In this document: positions 36,779-45,963 of the stretch, piece by piece
How the letters are laid out: every line of letters begins with the position of its first letter
Position numbering within the stretch: the stretch's first letter is position 1
From: Stenotrophomonas sp. HITSZ_GD
GTDB lineage: Bacteria > Pseudomonadota > Gammaproteobacteria > Xanthomonadales > Xanthomonadaceae
Assembly: GCF_029543105.1 (NCBI RefSeq)
Contig: NZ_JARQXB010000004.1
Location: 124,001-188,000 of the forward strand
Reading direction: 5' to 3'
Length of the DNA stretch: 64,000 nucleotides
Program-made: the position numbers and the translations under genes
The notes under the pieces: generated by a model
What the model was told of the DNA's origin: nothing
The model's input: only the letters and a program-made list of their open reading frames with translations
Database searches by the model: none

Positions 36779-39700
36779 TTACAGCGCGATGCGCAGGCCC
36801 AGGTTGACGCTGTTGTTGTCCACGCCATCGCCCTGTTCGGCGCTCACGCCGCCGTACAGGTAGGTCGAGGCGCTCAGCTTGAGCGTGCCGTCCAGCTGCG
36901 CACGCGCGAAACGACGGGTGTCGGCCGAATGCAGCAGCACCTGCTCGCCGCCCAGCGCGGTGAGCACGTCGGCCTGGCGCGCCTGGCCGTAGTTGATGCC
37001 CGCATCCACGCCCACGCGCCAGGTGAGGCGGTTGCGCAGCGGATCGGCATCCAGCGAGCCGACCGCCAGCCCGGCCTGCACGCGGCCGCCATCCTCGTCG
37101 TAGCGCGCCACGTCCAGGGCGGACAAGGTGTTGCCCTGTTCCTGGAAGCCATTGCGCTCGACCTGCTGCCAGCTCGCGCGCAGCGACGGCGTCCAGCGCA
37201 CGCCCGCGGCCGCGAACGGCAGGCTGGCGCCGGCGCTGGCCTGGCGGGTGCTGCCCGAGGCGCGGCCACGCAGCACGCCGCTGCCCAGCGCGTCGGTGCG
37301 TTCGCTCTTCCAGTCATCGCTGCTGTAGGAGACCACGCCATCCACGATCACCGGGCCGAGGCGGCCGGCGGCGTAGACCATCAGCGCATCGCTGTCGAGC
37401 TGGTTGTCCAGCGTGCCGTCCAGTTCCGAGCGCGTGGTGGCCAGGCCCGCGCCCCACAGCAGGTGGTAGGAGCGGTAGACATCGACGCCGGCCGAGGCGC
37501 GGCGCTGGTCGCCGGACAGGCGGCCGGCGTAGCGGTCGGCATCCACGTCCAGGTTGCTCGTGCCCAGGTTGGCCCACAGGCGCTGTTCGACCGGCACCTC
37601 GGCCGAGGACAGCAGCGCGCTGTCGCCCAGGCGCGCGGCCACGTCCTGCGCCAGTGCGTGGGCACCGGCCTGCGCCAGCGCGGCCAGCTTGGCCTGGTTC
37701 TCGCCGGTCAGCGTGGCGAGCGTGGCCGGCAGGGCCTGCGCGTCCCGCGCCCACACTTCGCGCAGCAGGTCCTTCTGGTCCTGGTCGGCGGTGCCGCTGT
37801 CGTTGGTCTGCACCAGCGCGTCGAGCGCGTCGGCGGTGGCCAGCACGTTGCCGCTGGCGTCGCCGAGCTGCTCGCGGTACGAGGTCGGCGAGACGTACAG
37901 GTCGATGTCGTAGCCGGTGATGTAGTAGACCTGGAAGCGGGTGCCCGCGGCCAGGCCGCTGGTCGGCTGCAGCACGTTGGCGAAGGTGCCGGTGACGCCG
38001 CCCTGGCCGCTGACGATGCGGAACATGTCGCCCACCTTCGGGGTGAAGGTGTTGCTGGCATCGCCGGTGATGCCGCGCAGCACCGGTGCCAGCGTGCCGT
38101 TGGCCACGAACACCGCATCGCTGCCGGTGAGCAGCACGCGCGAGTAGTTGCCCGCGCCGGTGCCCGTGCCGTAGCCGTCGATATCCACCTGCAGCGTGCC
38201 GTTGGCGGTCATGTTGATCGAGCCGCTCACCGTCAGCGTGCCCGGCGAATTGCCCGCCGCCAGCGTGCCGTCGACGTTGACGTTGCCGGCCACGTTGCCG
38301 ATGCCGCGCAGCGTGCCGTCGTGTTCCACCTGCACGCGGCTGGTGAGGTTGCCGTTGACGCTGAGGATGCCTTCGTTGACGCAGGTGCCGTTGGCCATCA
38401 CGGCCGAACCGGTGAGCGCCAGCCGGCCCGTGCCGGACTTGATGAAGCAGCCGCTGGCCTGCGAGCCGTCGAGGTTGCCCGACAGCACGGTGGTGGTGCC
38501 CGCATCGACATCGAACGTGCTGGCGCCGGTGACGGTCAGCGGCTGCGCGAGGATCGCGTTGACCGAGGACTGCAGCGTGGCGCCGTTGAGTTCCACCGCG
38601 CCGCTGCCCAGCGCACCCGCGTGGCCCAGCACGACCGTGCCGCCGTTGATCGCGGTGCCGCCGCTGTAGGCATTGGCGCTGCCCAGCACCAGCGTGCCGT
38701 TGCCGCTCTTCACCAGCTGGCCGGCGCCGTCGACCACGCCGGCGAGCGTGAGCGTGCTGCCGGCGGCGGTGTCCAGCGTACCGTGGCCGTCGAGCGACAC
38801 CGCGCGCGCGCTGGTCACGTCCGCGGTGGTGGCCAGCGTGCCGCCGTGGAAGGCCAGCGTGTTGGCCGCATCGCCCAGGTTGGCGTCGTCGGAGATCTGC
38901 AGCGTGCCGCCGTTGAGCGTGGTGCCGCCGGTATAGGTGTTGTGGCCGGACAGCACCAGCGTGCCCTCGTTGACGGTGGTGCCGCCGCCGTGGCTCAAGG
39001 TGCCGCTCAGGTCCAGATTGCCTTCGCCGTTCTTGATCAGACCGCCGGTGCCGGAGACATCGCCGCTGCTGCTGAAGGTGGTGCCCGGCTGGGTGAGGAA
39101 CATGCCGTCGCCGGCCAGCTGCACGTCGCGGCTGCTGTCCACGTCGCCGGTGCTGACCAGCACGCCGCCGTCGAAGGTCAGCGTGCCCTCGGCCGCGCCG
39201 AGGTTGTCGTCGCTGGAGATCTGCAGCACGGCCTGCTGGATCAGCGTGCCGCCGGTGTAGGTGTTGTGGCCGGAGAGCACCTGCGTGCCGCCGGTCAGCG
39301 CCACGCCGCCGTTGCCGGCGATGGTGCCGGAAAAGTCGCCCTGGCTGTCGGTGAGGTTCAGGCCGTTGTGGCCGAGCTGGACCGAGCCGGTCCCCGACAA
39401 CGACTTGAGGCTGACATCGTCGCTGGCGTCGGTGATGTCCAGGCCGCCGTTGACCTGCGTCTGGCTGGATTGGGCGATCGACCCGCTGCCGGAGAGCTTC
39501 AGCGTGGCGCCTTCGTCCACCGTGGTGGTGCCGGTGTAGCCGTTGGTGGCGGCCAGCGTGATGGTGCCGCCGGTGCCGGTGTTGGTGATGGTCAGCGAGC
39601 CCGGCACGCCGGTGGTGGTGTCGTCGATGGCGCCGGTGAAGGTCGCATCGTGGCCGGCGGCGTCGATCCAGCCGTTCTTGTCGTCGATGTAGAAGTGCTG

Positions 39701-40729
39701 CGTCACGGTGGTGTCGTCGTTGGACACCACCAGCGTGCCGCCCTCGAAGGAGGCTTCGGTCTGGCTGCCGAGGTCGTCGGTGTTCTTGCTGTCGTCGATC
39801 ACCACCGGGCCGCTGGGCGTGGTGGGGGCGCCGCTGCCCGGGTTCGGCGCGACCGGCGCGAACGGCACGCCCTTGTCGTAGGTCAGGCCCGGCGCCTGGT
39901 CGATGAACAGGATCGGGCTGTAGGCCGTGTCGCCCAGGTTGAAGGTCAGGAAGCCCAGGCGATAGGTGCCGGCGACGCTGACCTGGTAAGTGGCGATCTG
40001 CCAGCCGGTGGAGCCGTAGCTGCCGGTGGAATAGCTGCCGGTGCCGGTGTTGGTCGCGCCCAGCAGCGCGTACTGCGCGTTCTGGTTGTTGACCGTGCCG
40101 AAGATGCTGTTGTCGCCCAGGTTGACCAGCGAGGTCACCGAGGCGTCGTTGAAGGGCTCGTAGTCGGTGGAGACGTACTGCCAGGCCATCGTGAAGTAGT
40201 CGCCCGCGTCCAGGGTCAGGTCCTGGTACAGCCAGGCCGCCGTGGTCGGCGTGCCGGCGATGGTCGCGGCGATCTGCGACTGGCTGGCGGACGTCAGGCC
40301 GAGCGCGGTGGCGGCGTCGGTGAATTCCACCGAGTTCGGATTGGCCTGCAGCGAGGCCATGTAGCTCTGGTAAGGCGTCACCGTCCACACGTGCGGGCCG
40401 TTGGCCGCGCCGAAGTTCTGCAGCCCGGTGGTGACCGCCGCGCCGACGCCGCTGTTGGCGTTGTAGTTGGTGGGCAGTTGGGTGCCGCTGCTCGAGGCGG
40501 TCCAGCCTTCCAGGGTGCCGGTCTCGAAGCCGATGTTGTCGATGTCCACCGCGGCCATCGCGCAGGGAGAGGCCAAGGCCAGCAGGGTCAGCATGGCCAG
40601 CCGGTTCAGTCGCGGCGCGCCCGCGGGCTTGATCCGGGAGGTGGTGCCGCCTTCGTGGCAGCCCAGTTCGGAAGTGACGATCCACTGCTGGACGGCCTTG
40701 CTCCATACAACGCGAAAAATCCTGTTCAT
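36779..40729 (-). CDS. Type V autotransporter with PATR beta-helix passenger
   Basis: Self-secreting outer-membrane protein of 1316 residues. It opens with an extended signal peptide region (MNRIFRVVWSKA, cleavage near residue 59). A beta-sandwich-like domain (GFETGTLEGW, to about 280) follows, then a long run of autotransporter-associated repeats such as SGHNTYTGGTTLNGGTLQIS and NAYSGGTAINGGTVVLG (about 400-880). A C-terminal beta-barrel ends in GLRIAL. Two passenger cysteines (SGCFIK, NGTCVNE) are unusual for autotransporters. The surface role is unknown, probably adhesion or glycan binding. The 272 bases upstream hold no gene. Confidence 0.9.
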   Translation of the reverse strand: MNRIFRVVWSKAVQQWIVTSELGCHEGGTTSRIKPAGAPRLNRLAMLTLLALASPCAMAAVDIDNIGFETGTLEGWTASSSGTQLPTNYNANSGVGAAVTTGLQNFGAANGPHVWTVTPYQSYMASLQANPNSVEFTDAATALGLTSASQSQIAATIAGTPTTAAWLYQDLTLDAGDYFTMAWQYVSTDYEPFNDASVTSLVNLGDNSIFGTVNNQNAQYALLGATNTGTGSYSTGSYGSTGWQIATYQVSVAGTYRLGFLTFNLGDTAYSPILFIDQAPGLTYDKGVPFAPVAPNPGSGAPTTPSGPVVIDDSKNTDDLGSQTEASFEGGTLVVSNDDTTVTQHFYIDDKNGWIDAAGHDATFTGAIDDTTTGVPGSLTITNTGTGGTITLAATNGYTGTTTVDEGATLKLSGSGSIAQSSQTQVNGGLDITDASDDVSLKSLSGTGSVQLGHNGLNLTDSQGDFSGTIAGNGGVALTGGTQVLSGHNTYTGGTLIQQAVLQISSDDNLGAAEGTLTFDGGVLVSTGDVDSSRDVQLAGDGMFLTQPGTTFSSSGDVSGTGGLIKNGEGNLDLSGTLSHGGGTTVNEGTLVLSGHNTYTGGTTLNGGTLQISDDANLGDAANTLAFHGGTLATTADVTSARAVSLDGHGTLDTAAGSTLTLAGVVDGAGQLVKSGNGTLVLGSANAYSGGTAINGGTVVLGHAGALGSGAVELNGATLQSSVNAILAQPLTVTGASTFDVDAGTTTVLSGNLDGSQASGCFIKSGTGRLALTGSAVMANGTCVNEGILSVNGNLTSRVQVEHDGTLRGIGNVAGNVNVDGTLAAGNSPGTLTVSGSINMTANGTLQVDIDGYGTGTGAGNYSRVLLTGSDAVFVANGTLAPVLRGITGDASNTFTPKVGDMFRIVSGQGGVTGTFANVLQPTSGLAAGTRFQVYYITGYDIDLYVSPTSYREQLGDASGNVLATADALDALVQTNDSGTADQDQKDLLREVWARDAQALPATLATLTGENQAKLAALAQAGAHALAQDVAARLGDSALLSSAEVPVEQRLWANLGTSNLDVDADRYAGRLSGDQRRASAGVDVYRSYHLLWGAGLATTRSELDGTLDNQLDSDALMVYAAGRLGPVIVDGVVSYSSDDWKSERTDALGSGVLRGRASGSTRQASAGASLPFAAAGVRWTPSLRASWQQVERNGFQEQGNTLSALDVARYDEDGGRVQAGLAVGSLDADPLRNRLTWRVGVDAGINYGQARQADVLTALGGEQVLLHSADTRRFARAQLDGTLKLSASTYLYGGVSAEQGDGVDNNSVNLGLRIAL

Positions 40730-40955
40730 CCGATCTCAATCCCCAGCAATAAAAGTAGTGAAGCGCTTGGCGCGCATCACAGATCGGCGAACTGGTGGAT
40801 TACTTGAGATGAAATCTGCGATACGCGTCTTTTTTTGTGTGGGTAAAATCGTGGTAGGCGTGGGGAACCACCCGACTTGAGTCTCAGGCGTAGATGTGCT
40901 GCTCTGTGCATCGCATCACTGCGCGTATCACGAGGGATCAACGCGAAAACGCGGA

Positions 40956-40985
40956 CGGGCGGGGGCTTCGCCACCCGCCCGTCCA
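40956..40985 (-). terminator. GC-rich hairpin after the GH92 gene
   Basis: GACGGGCGGG pairs with CCCGCCCGTC on the minus strand, 16 bases after the GH92 stop, followed by CGCGTTTTCGCG. It could end GH92 transcripts; the T run is short. Confidence 0.45.
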
Positions 40986-41001
40986 ACGCGAAGACGCTCG
41001 C

Positions 41002-43344
41002 TCAGCGCGCCGACATCGAGTACGGATGCTGCGCCGGATCCGTGGCCCAGGTGGTGTCGGGCTGGGCCTGCATGCGGAAGCGCAACTCGCCGCCGGCGAG
41101 GATTTCCTCGTGGCTGATCCACGCGCGCGGCAATGGCCGGCCGTTGAGCGTGGCCGCGCCGATGTACGGATGCGTGGCGTCCAGCCCTTCGGCGATCACG
41201 GTGAAGCGGCGCCCATTGGGCAGGTTGAGCGTGGCACGCGGCAGGAACGGCCGGCCGATCACGTACTGGTTGCTGCCTGGCGCCACCGGATAGAAGCCCA
41301 AGGCGGTGAACACGTACCAGGCCGACATCTGGCCGAGGTCGTCGTTGCCGGCCAGGCCATCGGGACGCGCGGCGTACTGGCTGTCCATGATCTGCTTCAG
41401 CCGCGCCTGCGTGCGCCACGGCTGGCCGGCGTAGGCATACAGGTAAGCCACATGGTGGCTAGGTTCGTTGCCGTGCGCGTACCAGCCGATCAGCCCGGTG
41501 ATGTCTTCCATGTGCTCGAACACCTTCGGGTCGACCTTGGCCTCGAACACATCGTTCAGCCGCTTGAGCAGCGCGTCGCTGCCGCCATGCGCGGCGGCCA
41601 GCCCGGCCACGTCCTGCGGCACGTACCAGGAGTACTGCCAGGCGTTGCCTTCGGTGTAGTCGGTGCCGTAGCCGCTGGCGGAAGGATCGAACGGCTCGCG
41701 GAAGCTGCCGTCGCGCTTGCGCGCGCGCATGAAACCGCTGGACGGGTCGAACGCATGCTTCCAGTTGCCGGCGCGCTGTTCGAATTCGGCGGCCACCTCG
41801 GCGCGGCCCATCTTCTGCGCCACGCGGTAGATGGTCCAGTCGTCGAAGGCGTATTCCAGCGTCTTGGAGGCCGCTTCGCCTTCCTCGTCGATCGGCACGT
41901 AGCCGAGCTGCCGGTATGCGGCGATGCCGTCGTAGGGGCCGTAGTTGGCGCTGGCGACCATGGCCTGCAAGGCCTCGTCGGCATCGAAACCGCCGATGCC
42001 CTTCATGTAGGCGTCGGCGATCACCGGCACGGCGTGGTAGCCGATCATGCACCACGTCTCCAGGCCATGGAACGCCCACACCGGCAGGATGCCGTAGGCG
42101 CTTTCGCGGCGCGAGGCGAGCAGCGAGTTCACCACGTCGGACGTGCGCTGCGGCGGCTGCACCAGCGTCAGCAGCGGGTGCAGGGCGCGGTAGGTGTCCC
42201 ACAGCGAGAAGGTGGAGTAGTTCGTCCAGCCGTTCGCCTTGTGCACCGCGTTGTCCGGGCCGCGGTAGCGGCCATCGCTGTCCATGAACAGCGTCGGGCC
42301 GAGCAGGGTGTGGTACAGCGCAGTGTAGAAGCGCGTGCGCGCGTCCGCGCTGCCCTGCGCGTCGATCGCCGATAGCGCCTGGGTCCACTGTTGGCGTGCG
42401 TCCGCGCGCACCTTGTCGAAATCGAAGCCCGGCACCTCGGCATCGAGGTTGGCGATGGCGCCTTCCTCGCTCACCGGCGAGATCGCCACCTTCACCACCA
42501 ACGGTGCGCTGCCGCCCTCGCCGAAGTCCAGCACGCCGACCAGCTGCCGGCCTTCGATCTGCGCGCGCTGGCGCGGATCGTCCGCGCCCGGCGGCGGGAA
42601 GCCCTTGTAGAGCACGTTCTCTTCGGTGTCGTGCAGCGCACTGCCGGCCAGCGGGCGCGAGAAGCGCATGGCGAAGTACAGCTGTCGGCCCGGCGCCCAG
42701 CCGCGCGTCTCGCGGAATCCGGTCACCGTGCCATCGGCGCGCACGCGCAGCCGCGACCACAGCACCTTGCCGGGGTAGTCGTACATGCTGGTGCGCAGGT
42801 CCACCAGTACATGCGCCGGCTTGCCTTTCGGGAAGGTGTAACGGTGCACGCCCACGCGCGGGCTGGCGGTGAGCTCGGCGCGTACGCCGTAGTCGTCCAG
42901 GGTGACCGCGTAGTAGCCCGGCTGCGCCTGTTCGGTCTGGTGGCGGAAGCGCGAGGTGTAGCCGCTGCCGGGCCGGGTGACGTCGCCGCGTTCGAGCCTG
43001 GGCTCGCCGCTGATCGGCATCAGCAGCACGTCGCCGAGATCGGAATGGCCCGAGCCGGAAAAGTGGGTGTGCGAGAAGCCGACGATGGTCTGGTCGTCGT
43101 AGCGGTAGCCCGCGGCCCAGGGGTAGCCTTCCTTGCGCGACTTGATCTGCGTGTCGGGGCTGAGCTGGATCATCCCGAACGGCACGGTGGCGCCGGGATA
43201 GGTGTGGCCTTCGCCGCCGGTGCCGATGAAAGGATCGACCGCCGCATAGGCGGCTTCGCCCGGCGTGGTGGCCAGGGCGGTGTGGGCGACCAGCAGCAGG
43301 GCGGCCAGCCAGGGCGCGCGGCGTGGCGCGGGGTTGTCGAGCAT
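41002..43344 (-). CDS. GH92 family glycosidase (alpha-mannosidase type), secreted
   Basis: Exo-acting, calcium-dependent alpha-mannosidase family enzyme of 780 residues. A signal peptide (residues 1-25, ending HTALA) is followed by VDPFIGTGGEGHTYPGATVPFGM, the GH92 opening. Later blocks GFSHTHFSGSGH, the GNDDLGQMSAWYVF catalytic region and GFYPVAPGSNQYVIGRPFL are diagnostic. It probably trims mannose from external glycans. It is not in a visible sugar-uptake operon; the autotransporter lies downstream in the same direction. ATG 43344 fits the signal peptide. Confidence 0.93.
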   Translation of the reverse strand: MLDNPAPRRAPWLAALLLVAHTALATTPGEAAYAAVDPFIGTGGEGHTYPGATVPFGMIQLSPDTQIKSRKEGYPWAAGYRYDDQTIVGFSHTHFSGSGHSDLGDVLLMPISGEPRLERGDVTRPGSGYTSRFRHQTEQAQPGYYAVTLDDYGVRAELTASPRVGVHRYTFPKGKPAHVLVDLRTSMYDYPGKVLWSRLRVRADGTVTGFRETRGWAPGRQLYFAMRFSRPLAGSALHDTEENVLYKGFPPPGADDPRQRAQIEGRQLVGVLDFGEGGSAPLVVKVAISPVSEEGAIANLDAEVPGFDFDKVRADARQQWTQALSAIDAQGSADARTRFYTALYHTLLGPTLFMDSDGRYRGPDNAVHKANGWTNYSTFSLWDTYRALHPLLTLVQPPQRTSDVVNSLLASRRESAYGILPVWAFHGLETWCMIGYHAVPVIADAYMKGIGGFDADEALQAMVASANYGPYDGIAAYRQLGYVPIDEEGEAASKTLEYAFDDWTIYRVAQKMGRAEVAAEFEQRAGNWKHAFDPSSGFMRARKRDGSFREPFDPSASGYGTDYTEGNAWQYSWYVPQDVAGLAAAHGGSDALLKRLNDVFEAKVDPKVFEHMEDITGLIGWYAHGNEPSHHVAYLYAYAGQPWRTQARLKQIMDSQYAARPDGLAGNDDLGQMSAWYVFTALGFYPVAPGSNQYVIGRPFLPRATLNLPNGRRFTVIAEGLDATHPYIGAATLNGRPLPRAWISHEEILAGGELRFRMQAQPDTTWATDPAQHPYSMSAR

Positions 43345-43554
43345 GTGGGTTCCTCCTCCCGGAGCGGCGACGGTAGCACGCGCCCTGCGCCGCGGGATGG
43401 GACGAACGTCAGGGGTTTATATCGATCCAAGTCCTTCGTGGCGGCGTGGATGCGCTGGGCCGTACAGCTTGCTGAAATGCCCGCGGGCGTGGCTGTCGCA
43501 CAATGGGCGACGGCCGCGCCGCACGCTGCGGCCATGTCCCCTGGAGTGTTCCGC

Positions 43555-44856
43555 ATGTCCCGTCGCACCGGCAGTGCCGATCTTCCCCTGCATGGCGGCC
43601 GCGTGCCGGCCTGGCTGGGGCAGCGCATGACCCGGCTGGGGGCGGTGCTGTGCGAGGCCATCGTCCATCACTACGGGCGCGACGAACTGCTGCGCCGGCT
43701 GGCGCATCCGTTCTGGTTCCAGTCCTTCGGCGCGGTGATGGGCATGGATTGGCATTCCTCCGGCATCACCACCAGCGTGATCGGCGCGCTCAAGCGTGGA
43801 CTGGCGCCGTTGTCCGGCGAACTGGGTTTGCATGTCTGCGGCGGCCGCGGCCGGCATTCGCGCGCCACGCCCGACGAATTGCTCGCCGTGGCCGCGCGCA
43901 CCGGCCTGGACGGCGCGGCGCTGGCGCGCGCCAGCCGCCTGGTGGCCAAGGTGGACAGCGCCGCGGTGCAGGACGGCTTCGACCTCTACCTGCATGGTTT
44001 CATCGTCAGCGACGAAGGCCAGTGGGTCGTGGTGCAGCAGGGAATGAACGGCGCGCGGCGGCAGGCACGGCGCTACCACTGGCTGTCCGACGGGCTGCGC
44101 AGCTTCGTCGATGCGCCGCACGCGGCGATCGAGGGCCCCGGGCAGGGCCGCATCGTCAACCTGGCCGACCACCGGGCCGCGGCCTCGCGCGATGCCCAGG
44201 TCGAACTGCTGCACACGCTCGGGCCGGACGCGATCGCGCGCGAGTTCGCGCGCATCGACGGGCGCAGCGGCGTGCCCGCCCCTGCGGCGGCGGGCGCCAC
44301 CGGCGACCTGTTCGCCGCCACGCTTGCACCGCACCTCTCCATGCCCGACCACCACGACGTGCGCGCCGAGGATATCGTCGTGCGCCGCCTGCACGGCGCG
44401 CTGGCCGCGGCGGCGGAAAACGGCCCGCAAGATTTCACCGCGTTGCTGCAGGTGCCCGGTGTCGGTGCGCGCACGGTGCGCTCGCTGGCGATGGTGGCCG
44501 AAGTGCTGCACGGCACGCCGTGCCGCTTCAGCGACCCGGCGCGCTTCTCGCTCGCCCATGGCGGCAAGGACCGGCATCCGTTCCCGGTGCCCACGCGCGT
44601 GCTCGACCACACCATCGGAGTGCTCAAGCACGCGATGCAGCAAGCCAAGCTCGGCAACGAGGAACGCCTGCAGGCGATTGCCCGGCTCGATGCGCAGGCG
44701 CGCCGGCTCGAGGCCACGGCGAGCGGGCCGACGGTGGAGGCCTATATCGCGCAGGAGCGCGCCGATTCGCATCGCTACGGCGGGCGCAGCGTGTTCGGCT
44801 GGGAGCCGGCGCCGGCACGGACCCCGGGCAAGGGCGCGGAGGCGGATGCCGCGTAG
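43555..44856 (+). CDS. DUF763 family protein
   Basis: A 433-residue protein of the DUF763 family, conserved in archaea and scattered bacteria and of unknown function. Typical are the start SADLPLHGGRVPAWLGQRM, FWFQSFGAVMGMDWHSSGITTS, and the helix-hairpin-helix-like VPGVGARTVRSLAMVAEVLHG, which hints at nucleic-acid contact. ATG 43555 was used; an in-frame ATG at 43534 is possible. It reads away from GH92 and shows no operon link. Confidence 0.85.
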   Translation: MSRRTGSADLPLHGGRVPAWLGQRMTRLGAVLCEAIVHHYGRDELLRRLAHPFWFQSFGAVMGMDWHSSGITTSVIGALKRGLAPLSGELGLHVCGGRGRHSRATPDELLAVAARTGLDGAALARASRLVAKVDSAAVQDGFDLYLHGFIVSDEGQWVVVQQGMNGARRQARRYHWLSDGLRSFVDAPHAAIEGPGQGRIVNLADHRAAASRDAQVELLHTLGPDAIAREFARIDGRSGVPAPAAAGATGDLFAATLAPHLSMPDHHDVRAEDIVVRRLHGALAAAAENGPQDFTALLQVPGVGARTVRSLAMVAEVLHGTPCRFSDPARFSLAHGGKDRHPFPVPTRVLDHTIGVLKHAMQQAKLGNEERLQAIARLDAQARRLEATASGPTVEAYIAQERADSHRYGGRSVFGWEPAPARTPGKGAEADAA

Positions 44857-44980
44857 GCGGTCGCCGGGTTCGTCGCGCCGCGCTGCGCGCGGGGTTCTGG
44901 GGCTGCCCGTGCGCGGGAGGATAAGATGCGGGATCGGGATCGGGCATCGTGCCGAATCCCCCTCGAAGCAAGGAAACTTC

Positions 44981-45460
44981 ATGTGTGCAAGGAAAAGGCG
45001 GATGGCGCTGGCAATGGTGGCCATCGGCGTGGCGGGCGCGGCAGCGGCATCGGACGAGGCGGCGAAGCTGGTAGTGCATCCAGGCGGCGAGCACTGCGCC
45101 ACGCAGGAACTGGCGGCGCTGGGCCAGGCCAGCCTGTGCGTCAAGGGCGGCAGCTTCAGCCATGACGTGTATACGCTGAAGATCGCGCGCGAGGTGGTGC
45201 TGAGCGGGATCGACGACGACACCACCCGGGGGCTGGAAACCGATTCGGAGGGCCGCCACCTGCGCCTGGTCTGTGCGCCGCGGCTGGAACCGAACGACAC
45301 CATGAAGGGTGTCGTGAAGCGGATGCTGCTCACGCAAGGAAAATCGGAAGAAGAAGCCGAGACGCTCGCGCAGCGCATGGGCGTGGTGGAGGCCGGGCGC
45401 GTCTGCACGCTGGCGGCCGACGGCACCGCGGTATGGCAGGTGGAGGTGGTGTTCCCGTGA
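44981..45460 (+). CDS. Exported protein of unknown function
   Basis: A 159-residue protein with a signal peptide (MCARKRRMALAMVAIGVAGAAAA) and three later cysteines (HCATQ, LCVKG, RVCTL) that could form a disulfide. AAGGAAACTTC precedes ATG 44981. I recognise no family. It lies alone between DUF763 and a membrane protein, both in the same direction. Confidence 0.6.
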   Translation: MCARKRRMALAMVAIGVAGAAAASDEAAKLVVHPGGEHCATQELAALGQASLCVKGGSFSHDVYTLKIAREVVLSGIDDDTTRGLETDSEGRHLRLVCAPRLEPNDTMKGVVKRMLLTQGKSEEEAETLAQRMGVVEAGRVCTLAADGTAVWQVEVVFP

Positions 45461-45552
45461 CGCGTCGGCGTCGTCACGGCGTTACGCGGGGCGCGGGGAA
45501 GAGCGCCCCGCATGGGCCGAGTGGCCTGCATCGCGGCAGGTAAGCTGCATCC

Positions 45553-45963
45553 ATGCTCAGAACCTGCCTCGTCTGGCTGCTCGCCCTTCTCGCCGCCAGC
45601 GTGACCCCGGCCTTGTTGTTCGCGCTGATGCTGTTCGATGGACGCATCGGCGCGAACCACGCCACGTGGGCCGGCTTCCTGGCCGCCTGCGTCGTCGCGC
45701 TGCTGCATGTGCTGGTGCTGGGCGTACCGGTGACCTGGCAGCTGCGCCGCCGCCAGCGATTCGGCCCATGGCGCATGCTGTTGGCCGGCGCGGTGGCGGG
45801 GCTGGCCACCTGCGGGCTGTTCCTGCTCGTGCAGACGCCCAACCGCGAGGCGCTCGCCGGCCTGCTCAACCCGGCGATCGCGATGATCGTGCTCGGGGCC
45901 GGTGGGCTGGGCGCGGTATCCGCCCTCACGCTGTGGGCGGTCCTGCGCCTGCTGCGCGCCTAG
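45553..45963 (+). CDS. Small membrane protein, unknown
   Basis: A 136-residue protein with four hydrophobic helices (about residues 5-28, 38-58, 74-93 and 106-130), an inner-membrane protein by composition. Its stop overlaps the stop of the converging ParB-like gene by four bases. No family recognised. Confidence 0.6.
   Translation: MLRTCLVWLLALLAASVTPALLFALMLFDGRIGANHATWAGFLAACVVALLHVLVLGVPVTWQLRRRQRFGPWRMLLAGAVAGLATCGLFLLVQTPNREALAGLLNPAIAMIVLGAGGLGAVSALTLWAVLRLLRA

Noticed and set aside
38000-39600. Recurrent similar DNA blocks that could be read as a tandem repeat or CRISPR-like array.
   Set aside because: They are codon-phased repeats of the autotransporter beta-helix, uneven in spacing and with no short identical repeats.
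36929-40807. A 1292-codon open frame on the plus strand.
   Set aside because: Antisense of the autotransporter; its repeats only mirror the passenger repeats.
40777-40986. A 69-codon minus-strand frame upstream of the autotransporter.
   Set aside because: No ribosome site or family motif, and it covers the hairpin after the GH92 gene and the likely promoter region.
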